NCBI RefSeq assembly: GCF_016894385.1
Contig: NZ_CP069812.1
Location: forward strand, 3,472,001 to 3,536,000
DNA length: 64,000 nucleotides
Source of the DNA: Cupriavidus oxalaticus
GTDB taxonomy: Bacteria > Pseudomonadota > Gammaproteobacteria > Burkholderiales > Burkholderiaceae
Direction of reading: 5' to 3'
Under the pieces are notes generated by a model. It had not been told where the DNA came from, searched no databases, and worked only from the letters and a program-made list of their open reading frames with translations. Position numbers and translations under genes: made by a program. This document shows positions 1 through 9,180 of this stretch, one piece after another. The first letter of the stretch is position 1. Every line of letters starts with the position of its first letter.

Positions 1-971
1 CCGTCACGATGACCGCGATCGCCGCGATCGACATGGCGCTGTGGGATATCCTCGGCAAGCTGGCGAACATGCCGGTGTACCAACTGCTGGGCGGCAAGAG
101 CCGGCAACGGCTGCTGGTCTACGGGCACGCCAACGGCCGCGATCACGAGGAAGCCGTCGATGCCGTCCACCGGCATATCGCGGAGGGCTTCAAGGCAATC
201 CGTGTGCAGTCCGGCGTGCCGGGACTCTCAAAGGTCTATGGCGTCGGCAAGCAGCCCGGCCACTATGAACCCGCGGAGAAGGGTCTCCCGCCGGAAGAGC
301 CGTGGGACACCGCCCTCTACCTGCGCCACACGCCGGAGTTGTTCCGCAAGGTGCGCGATGCCATCGGCTTCGAGCCGCACCTGCTGCATGACGCGCACCA
401 CCGGCTGACACCGATCGAAGCCGCCCGCCTTGGCAAGGCACTCGAGCCGTTCAGCCTGTTCTGGCTGGAAGACGCCACGCCGGCCGAGGACCAGGACGCC
501 TTCCGCCTGATCCGCCAGCACACCACCACGCCGCTGGCGGTAGGAGAAGTCTTCAATTCGATCTGGGATTGCAAGGACCTGATCGGCAACCAGCTGATCG
601 ACTTCATCCGCACCACCATCGTCCATGCCGGCGGCATCACGCATGTGCGGCGCATTGCGGACTTCGCCGCGATGCACCAGGTACGCACCGGCTTCCACGG
701 CGCCACCGACCTGTCGCCGGTATGCATGGCGGCGGCGGTCAACTTCGGGCTGTGGGCGCCGAACTTCGGCATCCAGGAACTGATGCCGCACAACGCGCTG
801 ACCGACGAAGTGTTCCCGCACAACTATCGCTTTGAGGACGGCTATCTGGTCATGGATGAGGTGCCTGGGCTTGGGGTCGAGATCGACGAGGCGCTGGCCG
901 CCCGGTATCCCTATGAACGCGCCTACCTGCCGGTGGCACGGCTTCGCGACGGTTCGATGTGGAACTGGTAG
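1..971 (+). CDS. manD: Mannonate dehydratase-like enolase-superfamily enzyme (ManD/RspA type), 5' truncated
   Basis: This is the C-terminal part (about 322 codons) of an enolase-superfamily acid-sugar dehydratase. The frame is open to the left edge of the window, so the true start lies outside. The visible part carries the superfamily metal ligands in order: Asp in HDAHH, Glu in WLEDATP, and Glu in VGEVF, followed by the HGATDLSP loop. The [11 protein letters not shown] and IQELMPHN blocks are typical of the ManD/RspA group, which dehydrates D-mannonate or D-gluconate, often at low efficiency. An RspB-like dehydrogenase follows 136 bases downstream on the same strand, the same pairing as rspAB of E. 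coli. The family is secure; the actual substrate is not, since many ManD-group members have weak or other activity. Confidence 0.85.
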   Translation, partial: VTMTAIAAIDMALWDILGKLANMPVYQLLGGKSRQRLLVYGHANGRDHEEAVDAVHRHIAEGFKAIRVQSGVPGLSKVYGVGKQPGHYEPAEKGLPPEEPWDTALYLRHTPELFRKVRDAIGFEPHLLHDAHHRLTPIEAARLGKALEPFSLFWLEDATPAEDQDAFRLIRQHTTTPLAVGEVFNSIWDCKDLIGNQLIDFIRTTIVHAGGITHVRRIADFAAMHQVRTGFHGATDLSPVCMAAAVNFGLWAPNFGIQELMPHNALTDEVFPHNYRFEDGYLVMDEVPGLGVEIDEALAARYPYERAYLPVARLRDGSMWNW

Positions 972-995
972 CCCCCTCCAACACCTGCCGGTTTT

Positions 996-1043
996 CTCCC
1001 TTCTCCCGCTTGCGGGAGAGGGGCGGGGGTGAGGGCCGGCGCC
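996..1043. repeat. REP-like palindrome, family 2, copy 1
   Basis: A GC-rich element with a perfect 7-bp stem (CTCCCGC/GCGGGAG, 1003-1018) followed by GGGGCGGGGGTGAGGG and GGCCGGCGC. The same extended sequence occurs in opposite orientation at 2538-2590, which marks it as a dispersed intergenic repeat and not simply a terminator of the upstream gene. Confidence 0.65.
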
Positions 1044-1107
1044 CGCAATAGCGAAGGCCTCCACGACACCCAAGCCACGACATCCTCCCAACCCACAGGC
1101 ACCCGGC

Positions 1108-2142
1108 ATGCTGAGCATCATCGTCGACGAACCTCACAGCATGGCCGTGCGCAAACGGCCCGTCCCCCACCCTGCCCCCGGCGAAATCCGCCTGCGCGTG
1201 CGCTACGCTGGCATCTGCGGCTCCGACCTGCATATCTTCCACGGCAAGAATCCCTTCGCGGCCTATCCGCGCGTCATCGGCCATGAGTTCGTGGGCGACA
1301 TCGACGCCGTCGGCGCGGGCGTCGGCCAGCATCGCATCGGCGAACGCGTCGTGGTGGATCCGGTCATCAGCTGCGGCGAGTGCCACGCCTGCCGCATCGG
1401 ACGGCGCAACGTCTGCAGCCGCCTGCAGGTGATCGGCGTGCATCGCGATGGCGGTTTCAGCGAATACACCTGCGTGCCGGCGTGCAATGCCTATGCGGTG
1501 CCAGCTGGCCTTCCGGCACCGGGTGCAGCGGTGATCGAGCCGTTCGCCGTCGCCGCCAACATTACGCACCGCACCGGCGTGCTGTGCGAAGACATTGCCT
1601 TGATCTACGGCGCCGGTCCCATCGGCCTCAACCTGCTGCAGGTGCTCAAGCGCGTGCACGGCATACGCGCCTTCATCACCGACCACGTCGACGAGCGCCT
1701 TGCGCTGGCACGCCAATGCGGCGCCGACGCGGACGAGGTCATCAATACCTCTCGCGAAGCCATCGAGCCGGCCCTTGCGAAACGCGGCGCGGCAAGCGGC
1801 CCGACATTGATCTACGACGCGGTCTGCCACCCATCGATCCTGGAGGAAGCGGTGCGCATTGCCGCGCCGGCAGGACGCATCGGCATACTGGGCCTCTCCG
1901 CGACGCCATCGGCCATCCCGCAACAGGAGCTGACCCGGAAGGAACTGACGCTCTATGCCTCGCGCCTGAACTGCGGGATGTTTCCCACCGTGATCGACTG
2001 GATCTCCCGCGGGCTGATCGATCCCGGGCGCATCGTCACGCACCGGATGGATTTCCGCGATGTCGCCGAGGCCTTCGAACTTGCCGAACGCAATCCGAGC
2101 GAGAGCTGCAAGATATTGCTCGACTTTGGGGAGGCTGCCTGA
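1108..2142 (+). CDS. Zinc-dependent alcohol dehydrogenase, RspB / L-idonate dehydrogenase-like
   Basis: A 344-residue medium-chain dehydrogenase. It has the catalytic zinc motif CGSD followed by GHE, the four structural-zinc cysteines in CGECHACRIGRRNVC, and a Rossmann NAD(P) site at YGAGPIGL, all in the expected order and spacing for the family. The length is normal. It lies directly downstream of the ManD/RspA-like gene, as in the rspA-rspB pair; a joint role in oxidising a sugar acid or polyol is likely but the substrate cannot be read from sequence. RspB, L-idonate 5-dehydrogenase and threonine dehydrogenase-like enzymes are all close in this family. The ATG at 1108 is the first in-frame start and gives a normal N-terminus. 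Confidence 0.82.
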   Translation: MLSIIVDEPHSMAVRKRPVPHPAPGEIRLRVRYAGICGSDLHIFHGKNPFAAYPRVIGHEFVGDIDAVGAGVGQHRIGERVVVDPVISCGECHACRIGRRNVCSRLQVIGVHRDGGFSEYTCVPACNAYAVPAGLPAPGAAVIEPFAVAANITHRTGVLCEDIALIYGAGPIGLNLLQVLKRVHGIRAFITDHVDERLALARQCGADADEVINTSREAIEPALAKRGAASGPTLIYDAVCHPSILEEAVRIAAPAGRIGILGLSATPSAIPQQELTRKELTLYASRLNCGMFPTVIDWISRGLIDPGRIVTHRMDFRDVAEAFELAERNPSESCKILLDFGEAA

Positions 2143-2334
2143 CAGGCTGCCAACGTTCAAGGAAGGCCACACACCGCTATCTCGAGGGCTGGCGCACAAG
2201 CTGGAGTTCGTTGCTCCAAGCGTGCGATATACGGAATCGCCTGCAATGGCCATCGCCCCAGGCAATCGCTCCCCTACCCAGGAACCCGCGCTAATCTTTT
2301 GATTTTATTAGTACCACCAAAGAATCAAATGCCA

Positions 2335-2435
2335 CCGTCATTCCCGCGCAGGCGGGAATCCAGCGTCTTTGAAGTCCCCCGCAGGGGGACAACAAGCCAC
2401 TGGGTCCCCGCCTTCGCGGGGACGACAACCGTTGG
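2335..2435. repeat. REP-like cluster, family 1, copy A (three hairpins)
   Basis: Three hairpins follow one another: ATTCCCGC/GCGGGAAT (2340-2359), GTCCCCC/GGGGGAC (2374-2390) and GTCCCCGC/GCGGGGAC (2404-2423). The connecting words (GTCATTCCCGCG, CCAGCGTCTTT, TGGGT) recur at 17872-17946 and 27536-27692, so this is a dispersed repeat of paired inverted units (REPIN-like). Confidence 0.75.
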
Positions 2436-2537
2436 TGACTGGCAAGCAAGCCGGCACGTGCAGGCGTGCATTGATCTCCCCCGCACAGTGGGAGGAGGGT
2501 GGGAGCTTCCACAAAGTGAGGCGCCGTGCTTGACCAG

Positions 2538-2590
2538 CGCCGGCCCTCACCCCCGGCCCCTCTCCCGCAAGCGAGAGAGGGGAGCAAACC
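2538..2590. repeat. REP-like palindrome, family 2, copy 2 (inverted)
   Basis: The reverse complement of this stretch matches 996-1043: CTCGCTTGCGGGAG stem region, then GGGGCCGGGGGTGAGGG and GGCCGGCGC. The two copies flank the rspB-like gene region in opposite orientation, 1.5 kb apart. Confidence 0.65.
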
Positions 2591-2843
2591 AGCGACATCG
2601 ACGCGGGACGAAGCCCCACCCGCGCTGATCCACTGCCGACCGCCCCCCCAATATCAATTGGCCACACACATGGCCAGGCGATCGCGCTCCGCAAAAAAAC
2701 GCCAAAACCACCGAAATATCCACTAATACCGATTTTTGCCTACAATGGCCGCATCACGACCCTGCCTGGCCGATGTCGCACCGGGTCCGCGACAGCAAAC
2801 ACATCCAGCGCAGCTTCTGAACGGGTAATAAGAGCAAAAAGGC

Positions 2844-4673
2844 ATGGCCACGCTGATTCCCGCGCTGGGTTCGGTCACTTCGCGCATGACCAGTGGTGAG
2901 CGGCGCTTCGCCGAGCGCCTGGAGGCAAAGCTGGAAGACGACTACCTCTGTTGGTATGACGTCGCCATCGGCGAAAAGACCAGGCATCCCGATTTCATCG
3001 TCTTCCATCCCAGCCGGGGATTGCTGGTGCTGGAGGTCAAGGACTGGCGGCTGGATACGATCCGGGAAATCGATCAGCGCGACGTCACCCTGCTGACGGA
3101 TCGCGGGCTGGTGCGGGAGATGAATCCGCTCCAGCAAGCCCGAAACTACATGTTCTATGTCACCGACCTGCTGCAACGCGACCCGCAGCTGGTCTGGCCG
3201 ACCGGATCGCTGAAGGGCAAGCCGTTCTTTCCTTATGGCTGCGGCGTCGTCCTGTCCAATATCTCGCGCGCCCAGTTTGACAAGACCAACCTTGGCGAGG
3301 TGCTGCCGCCACACCTGGTGATTTGCCAGGACGAGATGCACAAGGAAGGCGACGCCGAACAGTTCCAGCAGCGTCTGTGGGAGATGTTCCCGGTCAAGTT
3401 CACCTTCAAGCTCTCCTTGCCGCAGATCGACCGCATTCGCTGGCACCTGTTTCCGCAGATCCGCATGCCGGAGCAGCGCTCGCTGTTCCCCGAGCAGGTA
3501 TCCGAGCCGCTGGACATGCCCGACATCCTGCGCGTCATGGACCTCCAGCAGGAGCAGCTGGCACGCAGCCTCGGCGAGGGCCACCGGGTCATCCACGGCG
3601 TCGCCGGCTCAGGCAAGACGATGATCCTCGGCTACCGTGCCGAGCACCTGGCAAAGATCGTCACGCGGCCGGTGCTGGTGCTTTGCTACAACAAGACCCT
3701 CGCCGCCAAGCTGGCCGCAACGATGGTTGAGAAGGGCATTGAAGAGAAGGTCCACGTTCACAACTTCCATGCATGGTGCTCGCGGCAGCTGGACGCCTAC
3801 AACATCGAACGCCCGAAGGGCCGCCCCAGCGATGCGCTGTTCGAAGACATGGTGAATCGCGTTATCCAGGGCGTAGACCGGAAGGCAATCCCCGCAGGCC
3901 AGTACGACGCCGTGCTGATCGACGAAGGCCACGATTTCCGGCCGGAGTGGTTCAAGCTGGTGGTGCAGATGGTCAATCCGGAAAGCAATTCGCTGCTGGT
4001 GCTCTATGACGACGCCCAGTCCATCTATGGCGGGGGCAAGAAGCAGCGGATGAACTTCGCCAGCGTGGGCATCCAGGCGCGCGGCCGGACCACCATTCTG
4101 AAGCTGAACTACCGCAATACCCAGGAAATCCTGTCCGTTGCTCGCGCGTTTGCAGAGGAATTGCTGCGGCCCAGGGATGCCGCCGAAGACGAGGCGCCTA
4201 CGGTACAGCCGATCGGCGCCGGCCGCCGCGGCGGCAAGCCATTGCTGATCGAGTTGCCAACCGAGCAGGCAGAGGCCGACCGTATCGCCCAGATCCTGGT
4301 CGACGAAAACCGTGCGGGAACGCCGTGGTCGGACATGGCGGTGCTGTACCGGCATTGGGACACCGCCGGGCACGTCACCAGCGCGCTGACACGCCAAGGC
4401 GTGCCGTTCGAATGCCCGCAGATCAGCAAGCGCTTCACACCCGGGGCGGACAGCGTCAAGGTGGTCACGCTGCATAGCAGCAAGGGGCTGGAGTTCCCGC
4501 TGGTCTGCATTCCGGCGACGGGCATGCCGCACAAGAACGATGAGACGGACGAGGAAGAGGCGCGGCTGTTGTATGTGGCCATGACGCGGGCAACCCGTCA
4601 GTTGGTCATGACCTTCCGGGATGGCTCGCGCTTTTCCGGAAAGCTGAAGGAAGCCATCGCGGCACAGCAGTAG
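2844..4673 (+). CDS. NERD nuclease-domain / UvrD-type superfamily 1 helicase
   Basis: A 609-residue fusion. The N-terminal NERD domain (about residues 15-130) keeps the nuclease-like set: Glu19 in SGE, Asp50 in HPDF, and Glu64-x-Lys66 in LEVKDW, the PD-(D/E)xK arrangement. The C-terminal part is a superfamily 1 helicase with Walker A GVAGSGKT (252-259), Walker B DEGHDF (360-365), the YDDAQSIY motif, the LNYRNT motif, the VVTLHSSKGLEF motif and VAMTRAT near the end. Such proteins act on DNA, in repair or in defence against foreign DNA; which applies here is not visible. It stands alone: the flanking genes are metabolic, a REP-filled spacer precedes it and a convergent operon follows 25 bases downstream. 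The ATG at 2844 gives a full NERD domain. Confidence 0.85.
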   Translation: MATLIPALGSVTSRMTSGERRFAERLEAKLEDDYLCWYDVAIGEKTRHPDFIVFHPSRGLLVLEVKDWRLDTIREIDQRDVTLLTDRGLVREMNPLQQARNYMFYVTDLLQRDPQLVWPTGSLKGKPFFPYGCGVVLSNISRAQFDKTNLGEVLPPHLVICQDEMHKEGDAEQFQQRLWEMFPVKFTFKLSLPQIDRIRWHLFPQIRMPEQRSLFPEQVSEPLDMPDILRVMDLQQEQLARSLGEGHRVIHGVAGSGKTMILGYRAEHLAKIVTRPVLVLCYNKTLAAKLAATMVEKGIEEKVHVHNFHAWCSRQLDAYNIERPKGRPSDALFEDMVNRVIQGVDRKAIPAGQYDAVLIDEGHDFRPEWFKLVVQMVNPESNSLLVLYDDAQSIYGGGKKQRMNFASVGIQARGRTTILKLNYRNTQEILSVARAFAEELLRPRDAAEDEAPTVQPIGAGRRGGKPLLIELPTEQAEADRIAQILVDENRAGTPWSDMAVLYRHWDTAGHVTSALTRQGVPFECPQISKRFTPGADSVKVVTLHSSKGLEFPLVCIPATGMPHKNDETDEEEARLLYVAMTRATRQLVMTFRDGSRFSGKLKEAIAAQQ

Positions 4674-4698
4674 TCTGCGCCCGGCTCCCCGACAGGCC

Positions 4699-5529
4699 TT
4701 ACGGCCCTAACGTCCGCTCCACGCTTGCGGCCTCAAGCGGCACCCCAAGAAAGCGCGCGATCTCCACGATCTGTCCATACAGCATCCACTGCCCGTGATG
4801 GATGTTGCAGCCTTGCGCGCGCGCCGCGGCCAGCAGCGCGGTTTCCGGATCCCGCACGACAGCCTCGCAGACCAGCGTGCCGGGCGCCAGGCGCTCTGCC
4901 GGCAACGGCAGTGCATCGTCATCGCGCAGGCCGAGCGACGTGGCGTTGACCACCACGTCGAAGCCGGCCGGGTCGTCGCTACCGGCGCGGATCGCCGCAT
5001 CGGGCAGCGCGGCGCGCAAGCGCTCCACCAGTTGCGCCCCCTTCCCGGCGGAGCGATTGTGGATCACCAGTTCCGCTGGCCGCTCCCGCGCGATGGCGAA
5101 GGCCATGGCCTTGCCGGCGCCGCCGGCCCCGACCTGCAGGACGCGCTTGCCCGCCAGTGCGTGGCCGCGCTCGCGCAGGCCGGCGACGAAGCCGTCGCCG
5201 TCGAAGTTGCCACCGACCCAGATGCGACGGTCACGGTCATAGCGCAGCGCGTTGACCGATCCGACCAGGCGGGCGGTCTCCGTCAGCTCGGCGCACGCCG
5301 CCACGACGGCTTCCTTGTGCGGCACGGTCACTACCATGCCGGCCAGGTTCTTCATCGCCGGGAGACTGTCGAGCAGCACGCGCAACTGCTGGGGCGCGAC
5401 GTGGAACGGCACGCACACCGCATTCAGGCCCTGGCGCGACACCGAGGCATTGAACAGCTGCGGCGTGCGCACCTGGGCGATGGGGTCGGCGATGATGCCG
5501 ACCAACTGGGTATTGCCGTCGATGTGCAT
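4699..5529 (-). CDS. Shikimate dehydrogenase-like oxidoreductase (divergent AroE family)
   Basis: A 276-residue AroE-family protein and the last gene of the 13-gene operon. The catalytic Lys72 (VTVPHK) and Asp110 (NFDGDG) are present, as are GSVNA and the nucleotide-binding GAGGAGKA. But the shikimate-binding SxS motif of true AroE (HSKSP) reads QVRTP at residues 19-23: both serines are replaced. Together with its place in a catabolic operon, this argues for a substrate other than shikimate. Housekeeping aroB and aroK lie elsewhere in this window. It starts 2 bases after the stop of the aldehyde dehydrogenase gene, so it is surely co-translated. A shikimate/quinate-like role cannot be fully excluded. 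Confidence 0.78.
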   Translation of the reverse strand: MHIDGNTQLVGIIADPIAQVRTPQLFNASVSRQGLNAVCVPFHVAPQQLRVLLDSLPAMKNLAGMVVTVPHKEAVVAACAELTETARLVGSVNALRYDRDRRIWVGGNFDGDGFVAGLRERGHALAGKRVLQVGAGGAGKAMAFAIARERPAELVIHNRSAGKGAQLVERLRAALPDAAIRAGSDDPAGFDVVVNATSLGLRDDDALPLPAERLAPGTLVCEAVVRDPETALLAAARAQGCNIHHGQWMLYGQIVEIARFLGVPLEAASVERTLGP

Positions 5530-5531
5530 GC

Positions 5532-6980
5532 TCAGATCCCCGCCATGCAGGTGTACTTGATCACCAGGTAATCCTCGATGCCGTAGTGCGAGCCCTCGCG
5601 GCCCACGCCGGACTGCTTGACGCCGCCGAAGGGCGCCACTTCATTCGAGATCAGGCCGGTATTCACGCCGACCATGCCATATTCCAGCCTTTCGGACACG
5701 CGCCAGACCCGGCCCAGGTCGCGCGCATAGAAGTAGCTGGCCAGGCCGAACTCGGTATCGTTGGCCATGGCCACGACCTCATCCTCGGTGTCGAAGCGGA
5801 ACAGCGGCGCCAGCGGGCCGAAGGTCTCCTCGCGCGCGACCAGCATGCCGGGCGCGACATCGGCCAGCACGGTCGGCTGGAAGAACGAATGGCCGAGCGC
5901 GTGGCGCTGGCCGCCATGCAGCACGCGCGCGCCCTTGCCGACGGCGTCGGCGATGTGCTCCTCCACCTTGGTCACCGCCTTGTCGTCGATCAGCGGGCCG
6001 ATGCGCACGCCATCCTCCATGCCATTGCCGACCTTGAGCGCCGCGACCGCTGCCACCAGCTTCTGCGCAAAGGCGTCATACACGCCCGCCTGTACATAGA
6101 TGCGGTTGGCGCAGACGCAGGTCTGGCCGGCGTTGCGGTACTTCGACACGATCGCGCCTTCCACCGCGGCGTCGAGGTCGGCATCGTCGAACACGATGAA
6201 GGGCGCGTTGCCGCCCAACTCCATCGACACCTTCTTGATGGTCGACGCGGTCTGCGCCATCAGCACGCGGCCCACTTCGGTCGAGCCGGTGAAGGTCAGC
6301 TTGCGCACCAGCGGGTTGCCGCTCATCTCGCCGCCGATGGCACTGGCCGAGCCGGTCACCACCGACAGCACGCCGGCCGGGATGCCGGCACGCTCGGCCA
6401 GCGCCACCAGCGCCAGTGCGGTCAGCGGCGTCTGCGACGCGGGCTTGAGCACCATGGTGCAGCCGACCGCCAGCGCCGGGCCGGCCTTGCGCGTGATCAT
6501 CGCCGCGGGGAAGTTCCACGGCGTGATGGCGGCGCAGACACCGACCGGCTCCTTGGTCACGACGATGCGCTGGCTGCTGACCGGCGCGGGAATGGTATCG
6601 CCGTAGACGCGCTTGCCTTCCTCGGCGAACCATTCGATGAACGACGCGGCGTAGGCGATCTCGCCGCGCGCCTCGGCAATCGGCTTGCCCTGCTCGGCGG
6701 TCATAATGCGTGCCAGGTCTTCCTGGTTGGCCAGGATCAGCTCGAACCACTTGCGCAGCAGCGCCGAGCGTTCCTTGGCGGTGCGCGCGCGCCAGGCGGG
6801 CAGCGCGCGGTTGGCGGCTTCAATGGCCTGGCGGGTCTCGTCGGCGCCCAGCTGCGGCACCTGGCCGACGCGTTCGCCGGTGGCGGGGTTGGTCACGTCG
6901 ATGCGGCGCTCGCCATCGATCCAGCGGCCGTCGATATAGCACTGCTGCCGCAGCAGCGAGGAATCTTGCAGGTTCAGCAT
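5532..6980 (-). CDS. gabD: NAD(P)-dependent aldehyde dehydrogenase, succinate-semialdehyde dehydrogenase type
   Basis: A 482-residue aldehyde dehydrogenase. It has the general-base glutamate in MELGGNAP, the nucleophile cysteine in NAGQTCVC, the cofactor loop FTGSTEVG and the ITPWNFP block. The C-terminal [17 protein letters not shown] resembles the GabD group, which oxidises succinate semialdehyde and related short aldehydes. The frame stays open further upstream, but the ATG at 6980 gives the normal GabD N-terminus. In this operon, next to a 2-oxoacid/acyloin dehydrogenase complex, its likely job is to oxidise the aldehyde product of the pathway; succinate semialdehyde itself is only one possibility. 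Confidence 0.85.
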   Translation of the reverse strand: MLNLQDSSLLRQQCYIDGRWIDGERRIDVTNPATGERVGQVPQLGADETRQAIEAANRALPAWRARTAKERSALLRKWFELILANQEDLARIMTAEQGKPIAEARGEIAYAASFIEWFAEEGKRVYGDTIPAPVSSQRIVVTKEPVGVCAAITPWNFPAAMITRKAGPALAVGCTMVLKPASQTPLTALALVALAERAGIPAGVLSVVTGSASAIGGEMSGNPLVRKLTFTGSTEVGRVLMAQTASTIKKVSMELGGNAPFIVFDDADLDAAVEGAIVSKYRNAGQTCVCANRIYVQAGVYDAFAQKLVAAVAALKVGNGMEDGVRIGPLIDDKAVTKVEEHIADAVGKGARVLHGGQRHALGHSFFQPTVLADVAPGMLVAREETFGPLAPLFRFDTEDEVVAMANDTEFGLASYFYARDLGRVWRVSERLEYGMVGVNTGLISNEVAPFGGVKQSGVGREGSHYGIEDYLVIKYTCMAGI

Positions 6981-7005
6981 AGTCGGTGTGATGGGTTGGG
7001 CCGTA

Positions 7006-7743
7006 TCAGCCGGCCATATAGAGGCCGCCGTTGACGTGCAGCACTTCGCCCGTGATGAAGCTGGCGGCGCCGCTGCACAGGAAAGCGATCGCGCTGGCGA
7101 CTTCGCGCGGGTGGCCGAGCCGCCGCAGCGGCGTCTGTTCCACCGATTCGGCACCGCGTGTGCGCACCAGTTCGGTCGTCATCGGCGTCTCGATGATGCC
7201 AGGCGACACCGCATTGACACGGGTACGCGGCCCCAGTTCACGCGCCAAGCTGCGCGTAAGGCTCAACAGCGCTCCTTTGGAGGCCGCATAGTGGGCATTG
7301 CTGTAGGCCCCGCGGTGCGCCGCCACCGACGTCAGGTTGACGATGGCGCTGTCCTCGCGCAAGGCCGGCATCGCGCGGCGGACCAGGTAGAAGACGCCGT
7401 CCAGGTTGATGCCAAGCGTCTGGCGCCACTGGTCGTCGGTCATCGATGCGACGGGCTGGGCCCGGTACAGGCCGGCGGACGGCACCAGGAAATCGATGCC
7501 GCCAAAGCGCTCCACCGCCGTGGCCACGGCGCGCGCGCTGTCGTCCGGGCTGGCGGCGTCCATGCGCATCGTGGCGATGCGGTCCGGGTCGCCAAGCGTC
7601 TGCGCGAAGCCGGCCAGGCCGTCCGCATCCAGGTCGGTCAGCACCAGGTTGGCGCCGCCGGCGTGGAACAGGCGTGCGACCTCGCGGCCGATCCCCCCGT
7701 TGGCGCCGGTCAGCAGCAGCGTGCGCGATGCAAAGTCAGACAT
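7006..7743 (-). CDS. Short-chain dehydrogenase/reductase (SDR)
   Basis: A 245-residue classical SDR with the cofactor motif TGANGGIG near the N-terminus, the NLTSVAA catalytic serine, the YAASK active site and the PGIIETPM segment. The ATG at 7743 is preferred because it places the cofactor motif about ten residues in; the open frame upstream runs into the lipoamide dehydrogenase gene. It lies 35 bases downstream of the E3 gene and 25 bases upstream of the aldehyde dehydrogenase gene. A role in oxidising a hydroxyl group of the pathway substrate is inferred; it could equally be annotated as a 3-oxoacyl reductase-like protein. Confidence 0.8.
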   Translation of the reverse strand: MSDFASRTLLLTGANGGIGREVARLFHAGGANLVLTDLDADGLAGFAQTLGDPDRIATMRMDAASPDDSARAVATAVERFGGIDFLVPSAGLYRAQPVASMTDDQWRQTLGINLDGVFYLVRRAMPALREDSAIVNLTSVAAHRGAYSNAHYAASKGALLSLTRSLARELGPRTRVNAVSPGIIETPMTTELVRTRGAESVEQTPLRRLGHPREVASAIAFLCSGAASFITGEVLHVNGGLYMAG

Positions 7744-7778
7744 GCGGTGTCTCCATGCGGTCGTTTGGTCGTTTCGGT

Positions 7779-9170
7779 TCAGATATGCAGGGCGCGGCCG
7801 TAGGCGTCCAGCACAGCCTCGTGCATCGCCTCGGACAGGGTCGGGTGCGGCAGCACGGCGGACATCAGTTCGGCCTCGGTGGTCTCCAGCGCCTGCGCAA
7901 TGCCGTAGCCCTGGATCATCTCGGTCACCTCGTCGCCCACCATGTGGGCGCCCAGCAGCTCGCCGCTGCCTTCGTCGAACACCACCTTGGCCAGGCCGGC
8001 CGTCGCGCCCATCGCGATGGCCTTGCCGTTGGCCGAGAACGGGAACCTGCCGACGCGCACGCGGTGGCCCGCCGCGATCGCCTGCGCTTCGGTCAGGCCG
8101 ATGCTGGCCACCTGCGGATGGCTGTAGGTGCATGCCGGAATCCGGCGCGGGTCGAGCGGGTGCGGCTGCAGGCCGGCGATGTTCTCGACGCAGATCACGC
8201 CTTCATGGCTGGCCTTGTGCGCGAGCCACGGCGGGCCGGCCACGTCGCCGATGGCGTAGATGCCCGGCTCGCCGGTGCGGCCAAACCCGTCCGTGACGAT
8301 ATGCGTGCGCTCCACCCGGACCCCTGTGCCTTCCAGCCCGAGCTCCTCGACATTGCCGACGATGCCGGCCGCGACCAGCACCACGTCGGTCTCAAGCTGC
8401 GCGGATGCGCCGCCGGCCAGCGTCACCGTCCACCCGGACGCACCGCGCCGGGCCCCTTCCACGCGCGTGCCGGCGTGGATGGCGATACCGTCGCGCCGGA
8501 GCTGGCTCGCCACCTGCGCGGCAATCTCCGCATCCTCCGTCGGCAGGATGCGCTCGGCCATCTCGACCAGAGTCACCTGCACGCCCACCGCGTGATAGAA
8601 GCTCGCGAACTCGACGCCGATCGCCCCCGCGCCCACGATCAGCATGCGGCGCGGGATCGACGGCGGCGCCAGCGCCTCGCGGTAGCTCCAGACGGTGCTG
8701 CCGTCGACCGGCAATTGCGGCAGCGGCCGCGCGCGGGCCCCGGTGGCAAGGACGATATGGCCGGCACCAATGATGCTGGCCTGGCCGTCTGCCGTGCTTA
8801 CCTGGAGCCGACCCTGACCCGCCAGCCGCCCATGGCCGTTGAGCACCGTGACGCCATGCTTCTTCATCAGGTGCGCCACGCCCTTGTTGAGCTGCGCCGC
8901 GACCGCGCGCGAACGCGCCACCATGGCCGGGACATCCGCGCGGGGCTCGGCCACGGCGACGCCATAAGCCGCGGCGTCCTTCACCAGCCGCAGCACGTCG
9001 GCCGAGCGCAGCAGCGCCTTGGTCGGGATGCAGCCCCAGTTCAGGCAGATGCCGCCGAGCGCGGCCTTCTCGATCACGGCAGTGCGCATGCCCAGTTGCG
9101 CGGCGCGGATGGCGGCCACGTAGCCGCCGGGCCCGCCGCCGACAATGGCCAAATCGAACGAAGATGTCAT
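7779..9170 (-). CDS. lpdA: Dihydrolipoyl dehydrogenase (E3 component)
   Basis: A 463-residue flavin disulfide reductase that reoxidises the lipoyl group of the E2 subunit with NAD. It has the FAD motif GGGPGGYVAA, the redox pair in GGICLNWGCIPTK, the NAD motif VGAGAIGVEF, the second FAD motif AIGDVAGPPWLAHKA and the C-terminal His-Glu pair in HPTLSE. A strong AGGAGG ribosome site sits just ahead of the ATG at 9170, which settles the start against the longer open frame. It follows E2 by 10 bases, the normal order E1-E2-E3. It is probably dedicated to this complex and not the housekeeping Lpd. Confidence 0.9.
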   Translation of the reverse strand: MTSSFDLAIVGGGPGGYVAAIRAAQLGMRTAVIEKAALGGICLNWGCIPTKALLRSADVLRLVKDAAAYGVAVAEPRADVPAMVARSRAVAAQLNKGVAHLMKKHGVTVLNGHGRLAGQGRLQVSTADGQASIIGAGHIVLATGARARPLPQLPVDGSTVWSYREALAPPSIPRRMLIVGAGAIGVEFASFYHAVGVQVTLVEMAERILPTEDAEIAAQVASQLRRDGIAIHAGTRVEGARRGASGWTVTLAGGASAQLETDVVLVAAGIVGNVEELGLEGTGVRVERTHIVTDGFGRTGEPGIYAIGDVAGPPWLAHKASHEGVICVENIAGLQPHPLDPRRIPACTYSHPQVASIGLTEAQAIAAGHRVRVGRFPFSANGKAIAMGATAGLAKVVFDEGSGELLGAHMVGDEVTEMIQGYGIAQALETTEAELMSAVLPHPTLSEAMHEAVLDAYGRALHI

Positions 9171-9180
9171 CGCGCCTCCT

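Larger units (their letters stand above)
2143..2843. other. Intergenic spacer of 701 bases with REP elements
   Basis: No convincing gene was found on either strand. The spacer holds two kinds of REP-like palindromes (2335-2435 and 2538-2590). Between 2641 and 2750 the sequence becomes AT-richer; a possible -10 box TACAAT lies at 2741-2746, about 100 bases before the helicase gene, but no good -35 box accompanies it. Confidence 0.6.

Noticed and set aside
996-1043. Hairpin after the ManD-like gene as a simple terminator
   Set aside because: An extended, inverted copy exists at 2538-2590 and there is no U run, so a REP element is the better call.
4699-5529. Annotating the AroE-like gene as the housekeeping shikimate dehydrogenase
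   Set aside because: The shikimate-binding serines are missing and the gene is the last of a catabolic operon.
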